Below, one piece after another: positions 1 to 7,987 of a DNA stretch of 32,926 nt. The DNA lies in the IMG/VR virus record IMGVR_UViG_3300036832_001087, positions 1 through 32,926 of that record, one strand, 5' to 3'. This DNA comes from a virus. The translations under genes were made by a program, and so were the position numbers. The notes below the pieces were generated by a model. That model did no database searches. It saw only the letters and a list, made by a program, of their open reading frames with translations, and was not told the origin of the DNA. Every line of letters begins with the position of its first letter. The first letter of the stretch is position 1.

Positions 1-915
1 GGCCTTTAACAACACCGTGAGCATTCGCGGGTCGTAAACTGTGGCCACTTCACCTTCGCTGAAGCCTGCAGCCATTGCGGTACGGCGCATGGACTGAAGG
101 TTTCGCTTCAGCGTCGCTTCGTCGGGAAGCGCCCGAGGGTGCATCGCGACGAACCTGGCGAATCCATCTATCGCGTATTTCTGTAAGCGTCTATCCGCCT
201 CTTGCGCGTCAATCGCCTCACGCTGCGCCCGCGCCTGCTGGGACGCGGTGAGCTTCCCATACAGAATCTGATAGACCTTCTGACTTTCACGCGCGGCGCG
301 CGGATCGCGCGCGAACTCCTGATCCCAGTTCGGTTCTCTCGGGATCATGTTGGCGAGGTCTTCTTCGTAATCCTTCCGCGCCTTGTGCCACATCTGCCAA
401 TTGTCGTTCAGGCGGCCGTGATCGGCGTCGATCTCGGTCTGGATCCCGTTGAGTTGCGCCAGCCGCTGATGGAAGGTCTGCTGACGAATGTACCCGTTGA
501 GGGCCTCCTCGAGCGTGACTTCCTGCTGTTGGCCATCAACGACGATCTCGTACTTTTCGCCGTCGTCATGGCGAGCTGGCGGCTCGCCCTCCTCATCGTC
601 GGCGCCGACCTCGGCGCTAATGTGCTCCGGCTCGCGCTCGACCTCCTCCACCTCATCGTCTTCAGGCTCACGCCTGGCCGGCGTGCGCTCGGCGCGGCCG
701 TCGGCGACCTCCCGCTCGTGCGAACGCAGCCGCTCATTGTCGCCGCCGTCGCGGGTGTCGCCGGTTAGGGGATCGCCCTCGATCTCGCGCGCGCCGAACA
801 TCGGCTCCGGCTTCTCGCGGGTGGCAACGAATTTCCCGCCCTGATCGCGCGGGCGGCTCTGCGGCGCAACCTCCGCTGCGAAGGCCGATGCGGCCTCGTC
901 GATGCCTTCAGGCAT
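1..915 (-). CDS. Scaffold-like head assembly protein, 3' end outside window
   Basis: The frame is open from an ATG at 915 to the left edge, giving 305 residues with no stop, so the C-terminus is missing. A good Shine-Dalgarno (GAGGAGAA) precedes the ATG. The first 130 residues are very acidic and charged (runs of Glu, Asp and Arg), followed by a segment starting YEIVVDGQQQEVTLEEALNG and then long charged helices. Near the edge it reads VYDPRMLTVLLKA. An acidic disordered N-terminus followed by helices, placed immediately downstream of the portal gene, fits a phage scaffolding protein that guides procapsid assembly and is not kept in the virion. The start overlaps the end of the preceding small gene by 8 bases, so the two are probably translationally coupled. 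The role is inferred from position and composition; no catalytic motif is visible. Confidence 0.6.
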   Translation of the reverse strand, partial: MPEGIDEAASAFAAEVAPQSRPRDQGGKFVATREKPEPMFGAREIEGDPLTGDTRDGGDNERLRSHEREVADGRAERTPARREPEDDEVEEVEREPEHISAEVGADDEEGEPPARHDDGEKYEIVVDGQQQEVTLEEALNGYIRQQTFHQRLAQLNGIQTEIDADHGRLNDNWQMWHKARKDYEEDLANMIPREPNWDQEFARDPRAARESQKVYQILYGKLTASQQARAQREAIDAQEADRRLQKYAIDGFARFVAMHPRALPDEATLKRNLQSMRRTAMAAGFSEGEVATVYDPRMLTVLLKA

Positions 916-1165
916 AATTTCTCCTCGGCGCGAATTCGACATCGCGCGCTGTGCTCGCCAACTTCTGTGGAATGGCCTCCAATCCCCGCAGCCGCTCGAC
1001 CAAGGCGATGATGTTGCGCTGATCCACCAGCGCCGGATCCATCAACTCGCCGAACCATTGCTTACGCAGCGCCGCGACCGCCTCGAGAAAGGCGCGGTTT
1101 TCGATCAGCTCCTTCGCCTCGCGCGCGTCCGCCTTGATCTGTTCTAGAGTTCGTTTCTCGGTCAT
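908..1165 (-). CDS. Small helical protein between portal and scaffold
   Basis: This 85-residue protein is almost entirely predicted helix (MTEKRTLEQIKADAREAKEL at the N-terminus) with many charged residues, no Cys and no membrane segment. Its ATG overlaps the portal stop codon in an ATGA junction at 1162-1165, and its end overlaps the scaffold start, so it sits in one translationally coupled head-gene string. Podoviral head operons often carry such a small helical protein here. I do not recognise a named family and assign no function beyond probable involvement in head assembly. Confidence 0.7.
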   Translation of the reverse strand: MTEKRTLEQIKADAREAKELIENRAFLEAVAALRKQWFGELMDPALVDQRNIIALVERLRGLEAIPQKLASTARDVEFAPRRNYA

Positions 1166-3906
1166 TTCTTCGGCTTCGCCTTAGCGATCTTCGCTTGCGT
1201 GTTCAGCGTCGCCGCGGTGGTGAGCGCTTGGTGATCACGGTCGAGTGAAGACTGCTGCGCCTGGTGAGCCCGGTCGGCCTGACTATCAAGCGCGCCGGCC
1301 ACCAGTTTGGCGCCCGTCTGCCCCTCCTGCGATCGCAAGCCCTGCATCGCCTGATGATGCTGGGCCGCCATCTGGGTCATCGCCTGAGTGTGCTGGCTCT
1401 GGATCTTGGCCATGTTCTGGTGGTGCTGCGCCAGTGTCTGCACCGCCTTCAACTGCGCGTCGTTCTGCGCCTGCTGCGCCTGCTGGGCCTGCGCGTCAGA
1501 ATCGTTCTGAGCCTGGGCCATGTCGACTTGGCCCTTCTGATCTTGCTGCTGCCGATCCTGCTCGTCGGAGGCCAGTTTGCTGGCCAGTGTCGTCAACTGA
1601 ACGTGATGGTCGAGCCCCGCCTTCTGCGCGTCGATGTCCATCTTCTGGATGTCGAGCTGCGTCTTGGCATGCAGTTGCTGATGCTTGAACTGGGTGTCGG
1701 CGATCAGCCTCGACTGATCGAGCTGCTGCTGCGCGAGCGCCTTGGCGCTATCTGAACGAACCTTCTCGATCTGCGCCTGCGCCGCGACCGCCATCGGATC
1801 CGGCGCCTTCGGCTGCGACATCATCTGCTGCAGTTGTTGCGGGTTCGGCGTCTTGAAGTAACGGCCGACATTCTTCACGTTGGCCAAAGCGAGAAGGTCG
1901 GTCTGGGTGTTCAGCATCTCCTGAACGCCACAGATCGGATTGTTGACGCCCATCTGCGCCACCAGCATCTGCTGCTTCTGGTCGATCTGGTTCAGCGCCA
2001 CCATCCGCACCATATCCGAGCCCTTGCCGAGGTTCGGATTGACCTCGACCGCCATCGAAGCGTCGAACGTGCCGGTGTCGTAGGGAATGAATTCGCCGCG
2101 GATCTTCAGCGTCCGTTTTTGGTTCGGGTTCTCGCAGATCTCGTTGTACAGACCGCTGAACAAGTCCTTGAAGCCGGTCTCGCACAACACTCTCGCGACC
2201 AATTCGGTGCGCTCTTGAGCGCCGTTGATCACCGCCTCGACCCCGATCCCGGTGCTCGACTGCAGCGCCTTTGGGTCGAGACCCTTGGCGGCATCCGAGA
2301 GTCCAGTGCGTCGCTGCAGAACATCGTTAAGAGCATCGATGACTGGCATCGCTTGCTGGCCGAGGAACGGAATATTGTTGTACATGACCGAGGCGCTGGG
2401 ATCGCCGCGGGTGCGGATGATTGCGCCAAGATCATCGTTGAGCGCGTCGTCGACGGTGACCATGAGCTCGTTGATGACCGTCTTCGGATTCATCGACTCG
2501 GCGGCCGAGTCGAGGATCGCCCGCATCATGTTGGTCTTGATGCGCTGGATGTCCTCGGTGTAGTCAGCCAGACTGTCGCCGACGATGGTGTGGGCGATGG
2601 GGTCGCATGAGAACAGCGCGAACTTGACCCTGTTCGCCTCCTCGTCGCTGACGATGGTGTACTCGAGGCCCATGGTGCAGATGTAGCGAAGTTCAGGAAC
2701 GCCATCGCCATCCTTGTCGATCTTCACATACCACTCGCCATACATCACCCCATCGCCCATCCGGGTGCCCATGAAGCGGCCCGGATTGCGCAATTGCGGC
2801 TCGGTGGTGAAAGTCGATTCGGAAGTCTGGATGTGGTCGAGGCAGAGCTCGCGGTCGTAGCCCATGGCGATCAACTGATCGATGGGAACAATCCGCTGAT
2901 GGCCAGTGATGCGAGAGGTCTGGAACGAGCGCGCATAGCGATCGAGCCGCATCTCCTCCGGCGGCACGCCGGCGATCTTGATTAAGGGCTTCGAGACTTC
3001 GAACTCGATCACGACATGATCGTAGATCGGCGGCGGCGGCGGCGGCGGGCCCGCGGGAGCCATGGCGGGCGGCGGCGCGCCGGCCATCGGGCCAGGCGGT
3101 GGCCCTGCGGGCGGCGGGCTCAGAGCAGCGAGCGGACCAGGCGGCGCTGGACCGGCCATCGGACCCGGGGGCGGACCAGGCGCCGGGCCCGGAGTTGGCG
3201 CATTGAGCGGACCCGGCGGTGGCCCCGCGCCGGAGGGAGGCGCCGGCGGGAGGGGCTTGCCGATGCTGACCAGCCGCGCCGTGTCGTCCTCCGACAGCAG
3301 CATCTGAATCTGATCAGCGCCGACGTTGAGGAAGCGCTTGCGCTTCTTCTCCTTGAAATCTTCGGTCCACCACTTGAGAAAGCCGGTCTTGACCGTCAGC
3401 GCATCCTTGATTGCGCCATAAAGATTAAGGAATCCCGGATTGTCGTTCCAAAACACATAATTGACGTAATCGGTCGCCTGCTCGGCCTGCAGCACCTCTT
3501 CCTGAGAGCGCGGCACCAGAAAAACCGGAGACTCGCTGGCGCCGAACAGCCGAACCAGGCTTGGCAACATCATCATGATCGCGTCGCGGACGTCGGTCGA
3601 GACGTAAGTCGAGCGATTGGGTTGGTTGGTATTGTCTTTGTTTAAAATCTCGCCAAGAGTGGCGTTCGGGTCTTCGCCGATGTAAGGCGAGCCTGGATTA
3701 TAAGGCCCAATCCAGGGCTCCATCCCATAGTAGTATAATTGTGCTTGATTGCGGTCGACCTGTAGGAAAGCGTTCTCGTAATCCCGGCTGTCGCTCATCA
3801 AGGAGCGAAGGTAATTCTCGTAGCTGTCGGGATCTGATGGGTCATATGCGGCGGACGAAAGGGGATTGGGGTCTTTACTGTGATAAAACATCCTTTCCAT
3901 TGTCAT
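1162..3906 (-). CDS. Portal protein (P22-like, large)
   Basis: The portal forms the dodecameric DNA channel at one capsid vertex. The family resemblance rests on the N-terminal half, including a YVNYVFWNDNPGFLNLYG stretch followed by a helix ending in GFLKWW, and on a middle region with conserved NEL, RTRGDP and TGLSDAAKG segments. At about 914 residues it is longer than P22 portal (about 725). The excess has two parts. A Pro/Gly/Ala insertion at about residues 219-295 is built from PPGP, PGPAPGP and GPPPGPMAG units. A C-terminal tail from about residue 680 is Gln/Ala/His-rich and probably a long coiled coil. The start is uncertain: GTG 3927, ATG 3906, ATG 3900 and ATG 3891 are all in frame and none has a convincing ribosome binding site; I chose an ATG. 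The next minus-strand gene upstream ends at 3979. Confidence 0.9.
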   Translation of the reverse strand: MTMERMFYHSKDPNPLSSAAYDPSDPDSYENYLRSLMSDSRDYENAFLQVDRNQAQLYYYGMEPWIGPYNPGSPYIGEDPNATLGEILNKDNTNQPNRSTYVSTDVRDAIMMMLPSLVRLFGASESPVFLVPRSQEEVLQAEQATDYVNYVFWNDNPGFLNLYGAIKDALTVKTGFLKWWTEDFKEKKRKRFLNVGADQIQMLLSEDDTARLVSIGKPLPPAPPSGAGPPPGPLNAPTPGPAPGPPPGPMAGPAPPGPLAALSPPPAGPPPGPMAGAPPPAMAPAGPPPPPPPIYDHVVIEFEVSKPLIKIAGVPPEEMRLDRYARSFQTSRITGHQRIVPIDQLIAMGYDRELCLDHIQTSESTFTTEPQLRNPGRFMGTRMGDGVMYGEWYVKIDKDGDGVPELRYICTMGLEYTIVSDEEANRVKFALFSCDPIAHTIVGDSLADYTEDIQRIKTNMMRAILDSAAESMNPKTVINELMVTVDDALNDDLGAIIRTRGDPSASVMYNNIPFLGQQAMPVIDALNDVLQRRTGLSDAAKGLDPKALQSSTGIGVEAVINGAQERTELVARVLCETGFKDLFSGLYNEICENPNQKRTLKIRGEFIPYDTGTFDASMAVEVNPNLGKGSDMVRMVALNQIDQKQQMLVAQMGVNNPICGVQEMLNTQTDLLALANVKNVGRYFKTPNPQQLQQMMSQPKAPDPMAVAAQAQIEKVRSDSAKALAQQQLDQSRLIADTQFKHQQLHAKTQLDIQKMDIDAQKAGLDHHVQLTTLASKLASDEQDRQQQDQKGQVDMAQAQNDSDAQAQQAQQAQNDAQLKAVQTLAQHHQNMAKIQSQHTQAMTQMAAQHHQAMQGLRSQEGQTGAKLVAGALDSQADRAHQAQQSSLDRDHQALTTAATLNTQAKIAKAKPKK

Positions 3907-3978
3907 GGCGCGCGCCGTCCGGTTCACCCGTCGGGTGTTTTATCCGGATTCAGACGCATGCGCTATAGGGCTTACGCC

Positions 3979-4110
3979 TTAAGGCTGATTGAGCTTCTCG
4001 AGCGCGACCTCGAGGCGGCCGAGGTGCTCGTAGAGCGCAGCCCAGATTTTCCCCGGCCGCTTCAAGGCGATCGCCTTGAGCGCGAAGACGATCTCCTCCG
4101 GCTCGTCCAT
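3979..4110 (-). CDS. Very small helical protein (43 aa), start uncertain
   Basis: A 43-residue ORF starting MDEPEEIVFALKAIALKRPG and ending in helical, charged sequence (EHLGRLEVALEKLNQP). It begins 15 bases after the stop of the Cys-rich gene upstream, so re-initiation is plausible, though no strong Shine-Dalgarno is visible. The same frame is open further upstream: an ATG at 4281 with GGGAG before it would give 100 residues. The extra part would overlap the Cys-rich gene by more than 150 bases and is Arg/Ala/Pro/Glu-rich in the manner of an antisense-type shadow, so I prefer the short form. Function unknown. Confidence 0.5.
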   Translation of the reverse strand: MDEPEEIVFALKAIALKRPGKIWAALYEHLGRLEVALEKLNQP

Positions 4111-4124
4111 GTCGACCAGAAGAT

Positions 4125-4391
4125 CTAGATTGGGGGTGGCTGTGGACTGGCCTCGAAATGGCGGCACGCGATCGCGTCGTGCGGGATCGGCGGCGGGTCT
4201 TTCAGGTGCTGCAGCGCCTTCCGGCAACGCGCCTCCTTCAAGAGCCCGATCCGATTCCGTTCGCCCCTCTGATTCGCCCATGAACTGCACTCCCTGCACG
4301 TGTGACTGGTGTCGACGGCAAAATGCGCTTGGCCGGGCCTGGTTGCAATATGGCTGAGATTCTCTGCGGTCAGGTGTTCGCTGCCGACCAT
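4125..4391 (-). CDS. Small four-cysteine protein, probably zinc-binding
   Basis: An 88-residue protein with Cys at 32, 35, 56 and 76 (CREC, then ARCRK, then ACRHFE). Four well-spaced Cys suggest one bound zinc ion. The N-terminus contains an IATRPGQAHFA segment. I recall a similar layout (GQAHFA, CxxCxxW, CRK, ACRxFE) in small conserved proteins of rhizobial phages, which supports this frame; that is memory, not a search. The ATG at 4391 lies 3 bases after the methyltransferase stop codon, so it probably belongs to the same transcript. The biochemical role is unknown. Confidence 0.65.
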   Translation of the reverse strand: MVGSEHLTAENLSHIATRPGQAHFAVDTSHTCRECSSWANQRGERNRIGLLKEARCRKALQHLKDPPPIPHDAIACRHFEASPQPPPI

Positions 4392-4394
4392 GGC

Positions 4395-5423
4395 TCAACA
4401 CTCGAGATAGGCTTTGATGAACTCGGCCGCGAGCAACGGGACCACGGCGTTGCCGTAGCCGCGCAGACGTCCCACTCTGGCGGTAGTCCCATTAACCAAC
4501 AAACGAATTCCGGGTTTAACCCGCCGGGCCTTGCCGTCGGCGCCGACGATCCATCCGTGGTCGCGCCATGGATTTGAGTTTGAATTTCCAGCGAGCCGCT
4601 GCCTAAGCCCTTCCCTGGATATTTCTCGTACTCGGTCGCCTTGCGCCGGTTCCAACTCTCCAGCGACTCCGCGTGACCCGTATTCGGCGTCGCCCACAGC
4701 GCCATGTCCGCCGCATCGAGCAGCGTTGTTCCTGAATGGTGCCGACTGTCGGGATTGTAGCGCATCGCCGTGGCGTTGCGAGTGTTGACGCTGTCCGTCA
4801 CCACTGGCGTTGGCCACATCGAAAGTTTCGCCACATGCCGCAGATCGACCTGACGCTTGCCGGTCGGTGTCTGTCCCGTCGCCGTCATCTGCCCATCCGC
4901 GCGCGATCGACCTCCGTTCGGCGTGTTCGGCGTCGGCCACAAACCACAGCCGGTTCCTTCTGTGCGGCGCCCCGACACTGCAAGCCGGCAATATTGCCGC
5001 CCCGACGGCGTAGCCGATTCCTTCCATGTCAGAATACACTCCATCGAGCCAGTGCGTGCCAGCCGCACGCGCAACCTGCTCGCCAAAGACGACTGCAGGG
5101 CGGCGCTGGCGGATGAGACGGAACCAGGCGGGCCAGAGATGACGCGGGTCGGCCGCGCCTTGCCGCTTACCGGCGACGCTCTCGCCCTGGCAGGGGCAGG
5201 AGCCGGTCCAGACCGGGCCGCGCCAATCAGCGAGAGAAAGCGCGCGATCCCAGCCGCCAAGGCCGGCGAAGAAATGACAGCGGGTGAAGCCCTCGAGATC
5301 GCTTGCGTCAACCTCGGTGATCGAGCGATCGTCGACGATTCCATCCGCAATCAGCCCCTCTCTGATCAGATTGCGCAGCCATTGCGCTGCAAACGGATCA
5401 TTCTCGTTGTAGTAGCTAGACAA
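4395..5423 (-). CDS. C5-cytosine DNA methyltransferase (phage type)
   Basis: This enzyme transfers a methyl group from S-adenosylmethionine to C5 of cytosine. Motif I is FFAGLGGWDRAL (residues 51-62). The catalytic loop is SCPCQGESVAGK with Cys78, where the usual PCQPFS is replaced by PCQGES. Motif VI is GEQV (114-117), motif VIII is GAPHRRNRLWFVADA (151-165), and motif X is GYGNAVVPLLAAEFI near the C-terminus. The variable region between VIII and X contains repeated ADA, VAN and GDA-type segments. No in-frame ATG exists before residue 133, so translation probably starts at TTG 5423 after a G-rich stretch, overlapping the end of the large-terminase gene by 8 bases. Its place in the packaging operon suggests the phage methylates its own DNA, probably against host restriction; no partner endonuclease is visible. 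Confidence 0.88.
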   Translation of the reverse strand: MSSYYNENDPFAAQWLRNLIREGLIADGIVDDRSITEVDASDLEGFTRCHFFAGLGGWDRALSLADWRGPVWTGSCPCQGESVAGKRQGAADPRHLWPAWFRLIRQRRPAVVFGEQVARAAGTHWLDGVYSDMEGIGYAVGAAILPACSVGAPHRRNRLWFVADAEHAERRSIARGWADDGDGTDTDRQASGRSAACGETFDVANASGDGQRQHSQRHGDALQSRQSAPFRNNAARCGGHGAVGDAEYGSRGVAGELEPAQGDRVREISREGLRQRLAGNSNSNPWRDHGWIVGADGKARRVKPGIRLLVNGTTARVGRLRGYGNAVVPLLAAEFIKAYLEC

Positions 5424-6705
5424 GCCCCCGAATCCGCCTCCGTAGCCGCTCGCCGCTGTGACGAATACTGCTAATCATCGGTATGCCGACGCAGCCCGTG
5501 CGAAAGGCGTCGGCGGCGTCTTCGGCCTCGTCGGGAATGGCGGCGCCCGATTTGCCGCGCCGGTAGGAGCGTAAGCGGGCGAGGCCCTTGCGGCAAGCCG
5601 TCTCGTCAAACCAACTGACGCCGAGAACGCTGCGCACGACGGTGATCCCGTCCTCGGTATTGTGATTGGGAACTTTGATGATGGGCTCGGCGAGGAGGTT
5701 GTTGAGCTCGTGCCGGCGGGATTGGCCGGTGGATAGTTCCCTGACCTCGACGTCATGCGGCAGGAGATGGGCGCGATAGGCGAAACCGCCGACCTTGGCC
5801 TTCAAGGCGAGCAGGTCGGTGTAGTGGGAGAGGCTCTTGCCGGTGCCCTCGATGTAATCGATCCAATGCACTTCCCGACCAGCGAGCTGGAACAGCCACA
5901 CCACCTGCAGATGGCGGATGCCCAAGTCCCAAGAGGTGAGGACGCTGGTGTTGAGATCGGGCGAGACCTTGGTGACCCGGCCTTGCAACTGCAGGGCATT
6001 GAACGCCTCGGCATAATAGGCGCCCTCCACGGGGGCCGCGAACGAATTCATCATCTCGCGCGCGAACTCGTCCGGGCTCATGAACAGCCGCATCTTGTCG
6101 ACCTCGGCCTGCTTGAGCGCTTCCTCGCCAGTGTCGGAGATCTTGATGTCGAAAATATCCCAATCGGGATCGTCCTCCGCGGTCAGCATCAATTTATGGA
6201 AGTGATCATCGCCGGCGGAAGTGCCGCTGACAATGCAGAAACCCTGATAATCGGCGAGGGCCGGGCGGACGACGCTGGTCAGCGCAGCCGGATTGAGGAG
6301 CGGAAATTCGTCCAAGACGGCGCCGTCGAGATAGATGCCGCGCATGCGCTCGTAGGCAAGCGCGCCGCCATAGAGCCGAATGGTGCCGCCGCCGGGGAAG
6401 ACCACGGTCAATTCGCCTTCAAGATGGCGGATTCCGGGGATGTTGGCGGTGTAATGCTTGAGATAGCCCCAGACCAGATCCTTGGTCTGATCGAAGCTGG
6501 GCCCGACATAGGCGTAACGAGGCGGGGGGTCTTGGCGCGGGTTCAAGAGCGCCTGAGCGATCAGCTCATTGGCGAGCGCCACCGTCTTGCCGGCCCGGCG
6601 ATGGCAGACGGCGAACTTCCAGCGTTTGGGGGATTGGTGCAGGGGTTTGAAGAAAGACCGCGGCTTGTAGGGGAGGACGATCTCCTCGGTTATTTCGGCG
6701 CCCAT
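5416..6705 (-). CDS. terL: Terminase large subunit (packaging ATPase and nuclease)
   Basis: The motor protein that cuts concatemeric DNA and pumps it through the portal. The N-terminal ATPase has Walker A CHRRAGKT (residues 34-41), Walker B GAVLDEF (Asp132, Glu133) and the coupling motif SGTSAGDD. The C-terminal RNase H-like nuclease has SWDLG (258-262) as its first metal-binding Asp and an EDAADAFRTG segment near the end as the last acidic cluster. At 429 residues it is a normal length. I chose ATG 6705. An in-frame TTG at 6762 would add 19 Gly-rich residues overlapping the acyltransferase gene and looks unlikely. The ATG still overlaps the end of that gene by 16 bases. No strong Shine-Dalgarno is visible, so coupling to the upstream gene is likely. 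Confidence 0.95.
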   Translation of the reverse strand: MGAEITEEIVLPYKPRSFFKPLHQSPKRWKFAVCHRRAGKTVALANELIAQALLNPRQDPPPRYAYVGPSFDQTKDLVWGYLKHYTANIPGIRHLEGELTVVFPGGGTIRLYGGALAYERMRGIYLDGAVLDEFPLLNPAALTSVVRPALADYQGFCIVSGTSAGDDHFHKLMLTAEDDPDWDIFDIKISDTGEEALKQAEVDKMRLFMSPDEFAREMMNSFAAPVEGAYYAEAFNALQLQGRVTKVSPDLNTSVLTSWDLGIRHLQVVWLFQLAGREVHWIDYIEGTGKSLSHYTDLLALKAKVGGFAYRAHLLPHDVEVRELSTGQSRRHELNNLLAEPIIKVPNHNTEDGITVVRSVLGVSWFDETACRKGLARLRSYRRGKSGAAIPDEAEDAADAFRTGCVGIPMISSIRHSGERLRRRIRGLV

Positions 6706-7202
6706 AAGAAAAGCTTGCCCCGCTTCACCACGCCCCGCTCCCAGCCCGCCATCAAATAGCAAAAACCGGGATTGGTCGACCGGATGGCGTCGATCTTAAC
6801 CTCGGTGCGCAAATGCTCGGACGGCAACTCGCCATAACGCGCAAGCCAATGGCGATAAGTGGCGTCGACGGCGGCGCGAATAAGCGTGGAGGAAAGGCCA
6901 GCGCCAAGATTGCGAAACATCATGTTGCGAAAAACGTAAGGCGTCGAGGCCGTCTGAGCGGTTCGCCCGCGCGAGGCGCCGGTGTTGCGCGCGGCCGGCG
7001 TTCGCTGCCGAACCGCCGCCCATACCGCCCGCCCGCAACTGGTGACGAGGACAATCTCTTGCCCGCAGCCGGTGAACGTGCGGGAGCCGGGCGTGCGGCG
7101 CGAATAATGCGGTCCAATATTGGCGAGGGTTTCATCAACGACGGTGAGCGCGCGCGGATCGGACGACGATGACAACAGCCACTCAGTCGTCGTCTCGTTC
7201 AT
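6690..7202 (-). CDS. Mom-like GNAT-type acyltransferase candidate
   Basis: A 170-residue protein with HYSRR at 32-36, FRNMMFRNLG at 91-100, SSTLIRAAVDA at 104-114 and RSTNPGFCYLMAGW at 141-154. I recall this order of motifs in a widespread phage family related to the Mom DNA-modification proteins, which have a GNAT fold. Mu Mom modifies adenine in DNA and protects it from restriction. Assignment is from motif memory and position, with no alignment. I chose ATG 7202; a TTG at 7241 would add 13 residues. The gene overlaps the small-terminase gene (20 bases) and the large-terminase gene (16 bases), so it is nested in the packaging operon. If the call is right, this phage carries two DNA-modifying enzymes side by side. 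Confidence 0.6.
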   Translation of the reverse strand: MNETTTEWLLSSSSDPRALTVVDETLANIGPHYSRRTPGSRTFTGCGQEIVLVTSCGRAVWAAVRQRTPAARNTGASRGRTAQTASTPYVFRNMMFRNLGAGLSSTLIRAAVDATYRHWLARYGELPSEHLRTEVKIDAIRSTNPGFCYLMAGWERGVVKRGKLFLWAPK

Positions 7203-7671
7203 CGCGCCAGCGGAAGGTGATGGATTTGCGCTCGGTGTCAACGGTCAAGGATTGGGCCTGGGCGCCGGCGGGGTTGGGGGCCAGCGGATGGTTGGCGGCG
7301 AGCTTGGATTTGAGCACCGTCGAGGCGGCCCATTCCTTGGCGCGCTGGTTGGCGTCCGGGGAAAAGAGCGTGCTGATGGGAAGGGCAACCGCGCGGGCAA
7401 GCACTTCATCGAGGGCCTCGCGAAGGATCGTTTGAAGGCGCGGGGAGGATCGAAGCAGCCGGTTGAGGCGGATGAAAGGAACACGAAGGAGAAGGGCGGC
7501 GGCCTGGGTGTCGCCGTGGGTGAGGTAAATGGCGGTGGCGGCTTCGTCGTGAGTGAGCGCGAGCGTGGGTGGACGCTCGTCCCAGGGATAGGCGGGGAGC
7601 GGAATGAATTCATCGTCGTGCTCATTGTGAGCCGATGGATCAACCAAAGTAAGATGAGGATGGTCTGTCAT
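7183..7671 (-). CDS. terS: Probable terminase small subunit
   Basis: This 162-residue protein is the first gene of the leftward packaging operon. Residues 40-85 (HDEAATAIYLTHGDTQAAAL onward) look like a helix-turn-helix, followed by helical sequence (LREALDEVLARAVALPIST) that could oligomerise, and a basic/acidic C-terminus (ITFRWRDERDDD). A small terminase binds the packaging site and recruits the large subunit. The call rests on the HTH, the length and the position two genes before the large subunit. A transcriptional regulator is the main alternative. The ATG at 7671 has no clear Shine-Dalgarno. A -10-like TATACT lies just upstream on the minus strand (7690-7695), without a good -35. Confidence 0.65.
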   Translation of the reverse strand: MTDHPHLTLVDPSAHNEHDDEFIPLPAYPWDERPPTLALTHDEAATAIYLTHGDTQAAALLLRVPFIRLNRLLRSSPRLQTILREALDEVLARAVALPISTLFSPDANQRAKEWAASTVLKSKLAANHPLAPNPAGAQAQSLTVDTERKSITFRWRDERDDD

Positions 7672-7712
7672 TTTATGTAAGTAAATTGTAGTATAGTTTT
7701 GGTTGTGGGACG

Positions 7713-7781
7713 ATTGGCGGGGCCCCCGGCTCCGGCACTGAAGAGAGCCTAGGGTGGGGAGGGGTTTTCGATCCCGCCAAT
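7713..7781. repeat. Inverted repeat ATTGGCGGG / CCCGCCAAT
   Basis: ATTGGCGGG at 7713-7721 and its exact complement CCCGCCAAT at 7773-7781, separated by 51 bases that include a G/C-rich run. The arms could bring two protein-binding sites together or form a large stem. It lies 40-110 bases upstream of the small-terminase start codon. Confidence 0.7.
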
Positions 7782-7952
7782 AGGATACACGCGACGACTT
7801 GGCGTGCGCAAGCGCAACGCGAGCGCGCTAATCCAGTGATGCAATCGACATTGCGTACATGATGTGTGCGCGCCGCTAGGTCGGAGGCGCGCTCCGCCCT
7901 ACTATCGCACTAAGTTACTGACTTAATGTGGATATGTAGCCTGGCCTGTTGG

Positions 7953-7974
7953 CTGGTCCACAAACTGGTCCACA
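7953..7974. repeat. Tandem direct repeat CTGGTCCACA
   Basis: Two exact copies of CTGGTCCACA, at 7953-7962 and 7965-7974, 12 bases apart start to start. They lie upstream of the promoter at 8001-8029 and could be binding sites for a regulator or packaging protein. Confidence 0.6.
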
Positions 7975-7987
7975 CACTGAAAATAAT

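Noticed and set aside
202-768. Long plus-strand frame at the left end
   Set aside because: Lies entirely opposite the scaffold-like gene and is Leu/Arg/Val-rich as expected for an antisense shadow of GC-rich coding DNA.
3016-3645. Arg-rich plus-strand frame opposite the portal insertion
   Set aside because: Produced by the GGC-rich Pro/Gly repeat on the other strand; no sensible protein signature.
4370-5350. 326-codon minus-strand frame with WPTP repeats as a separate gene
   Set aside because: Each of its motifs is the one-base-shifted reading of a methyltransferase motif, so the simplest view is a shadow frame kept open by the enzyme's composition. Kept as a finding because it might be overprinting.
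5755-6759. 334-codon plus-strand frame opposite the large terminase
   Set aside because: Antisense to a gene with confirmed Walker and nuclease motifs; no known motifs of its own.
7120-7680. 186-codon plus-strand frame opposite the small terminase
   Set aside because: Gly/Glu-rich shadow of a gene with a helix-turn-helix and consistent operon position.
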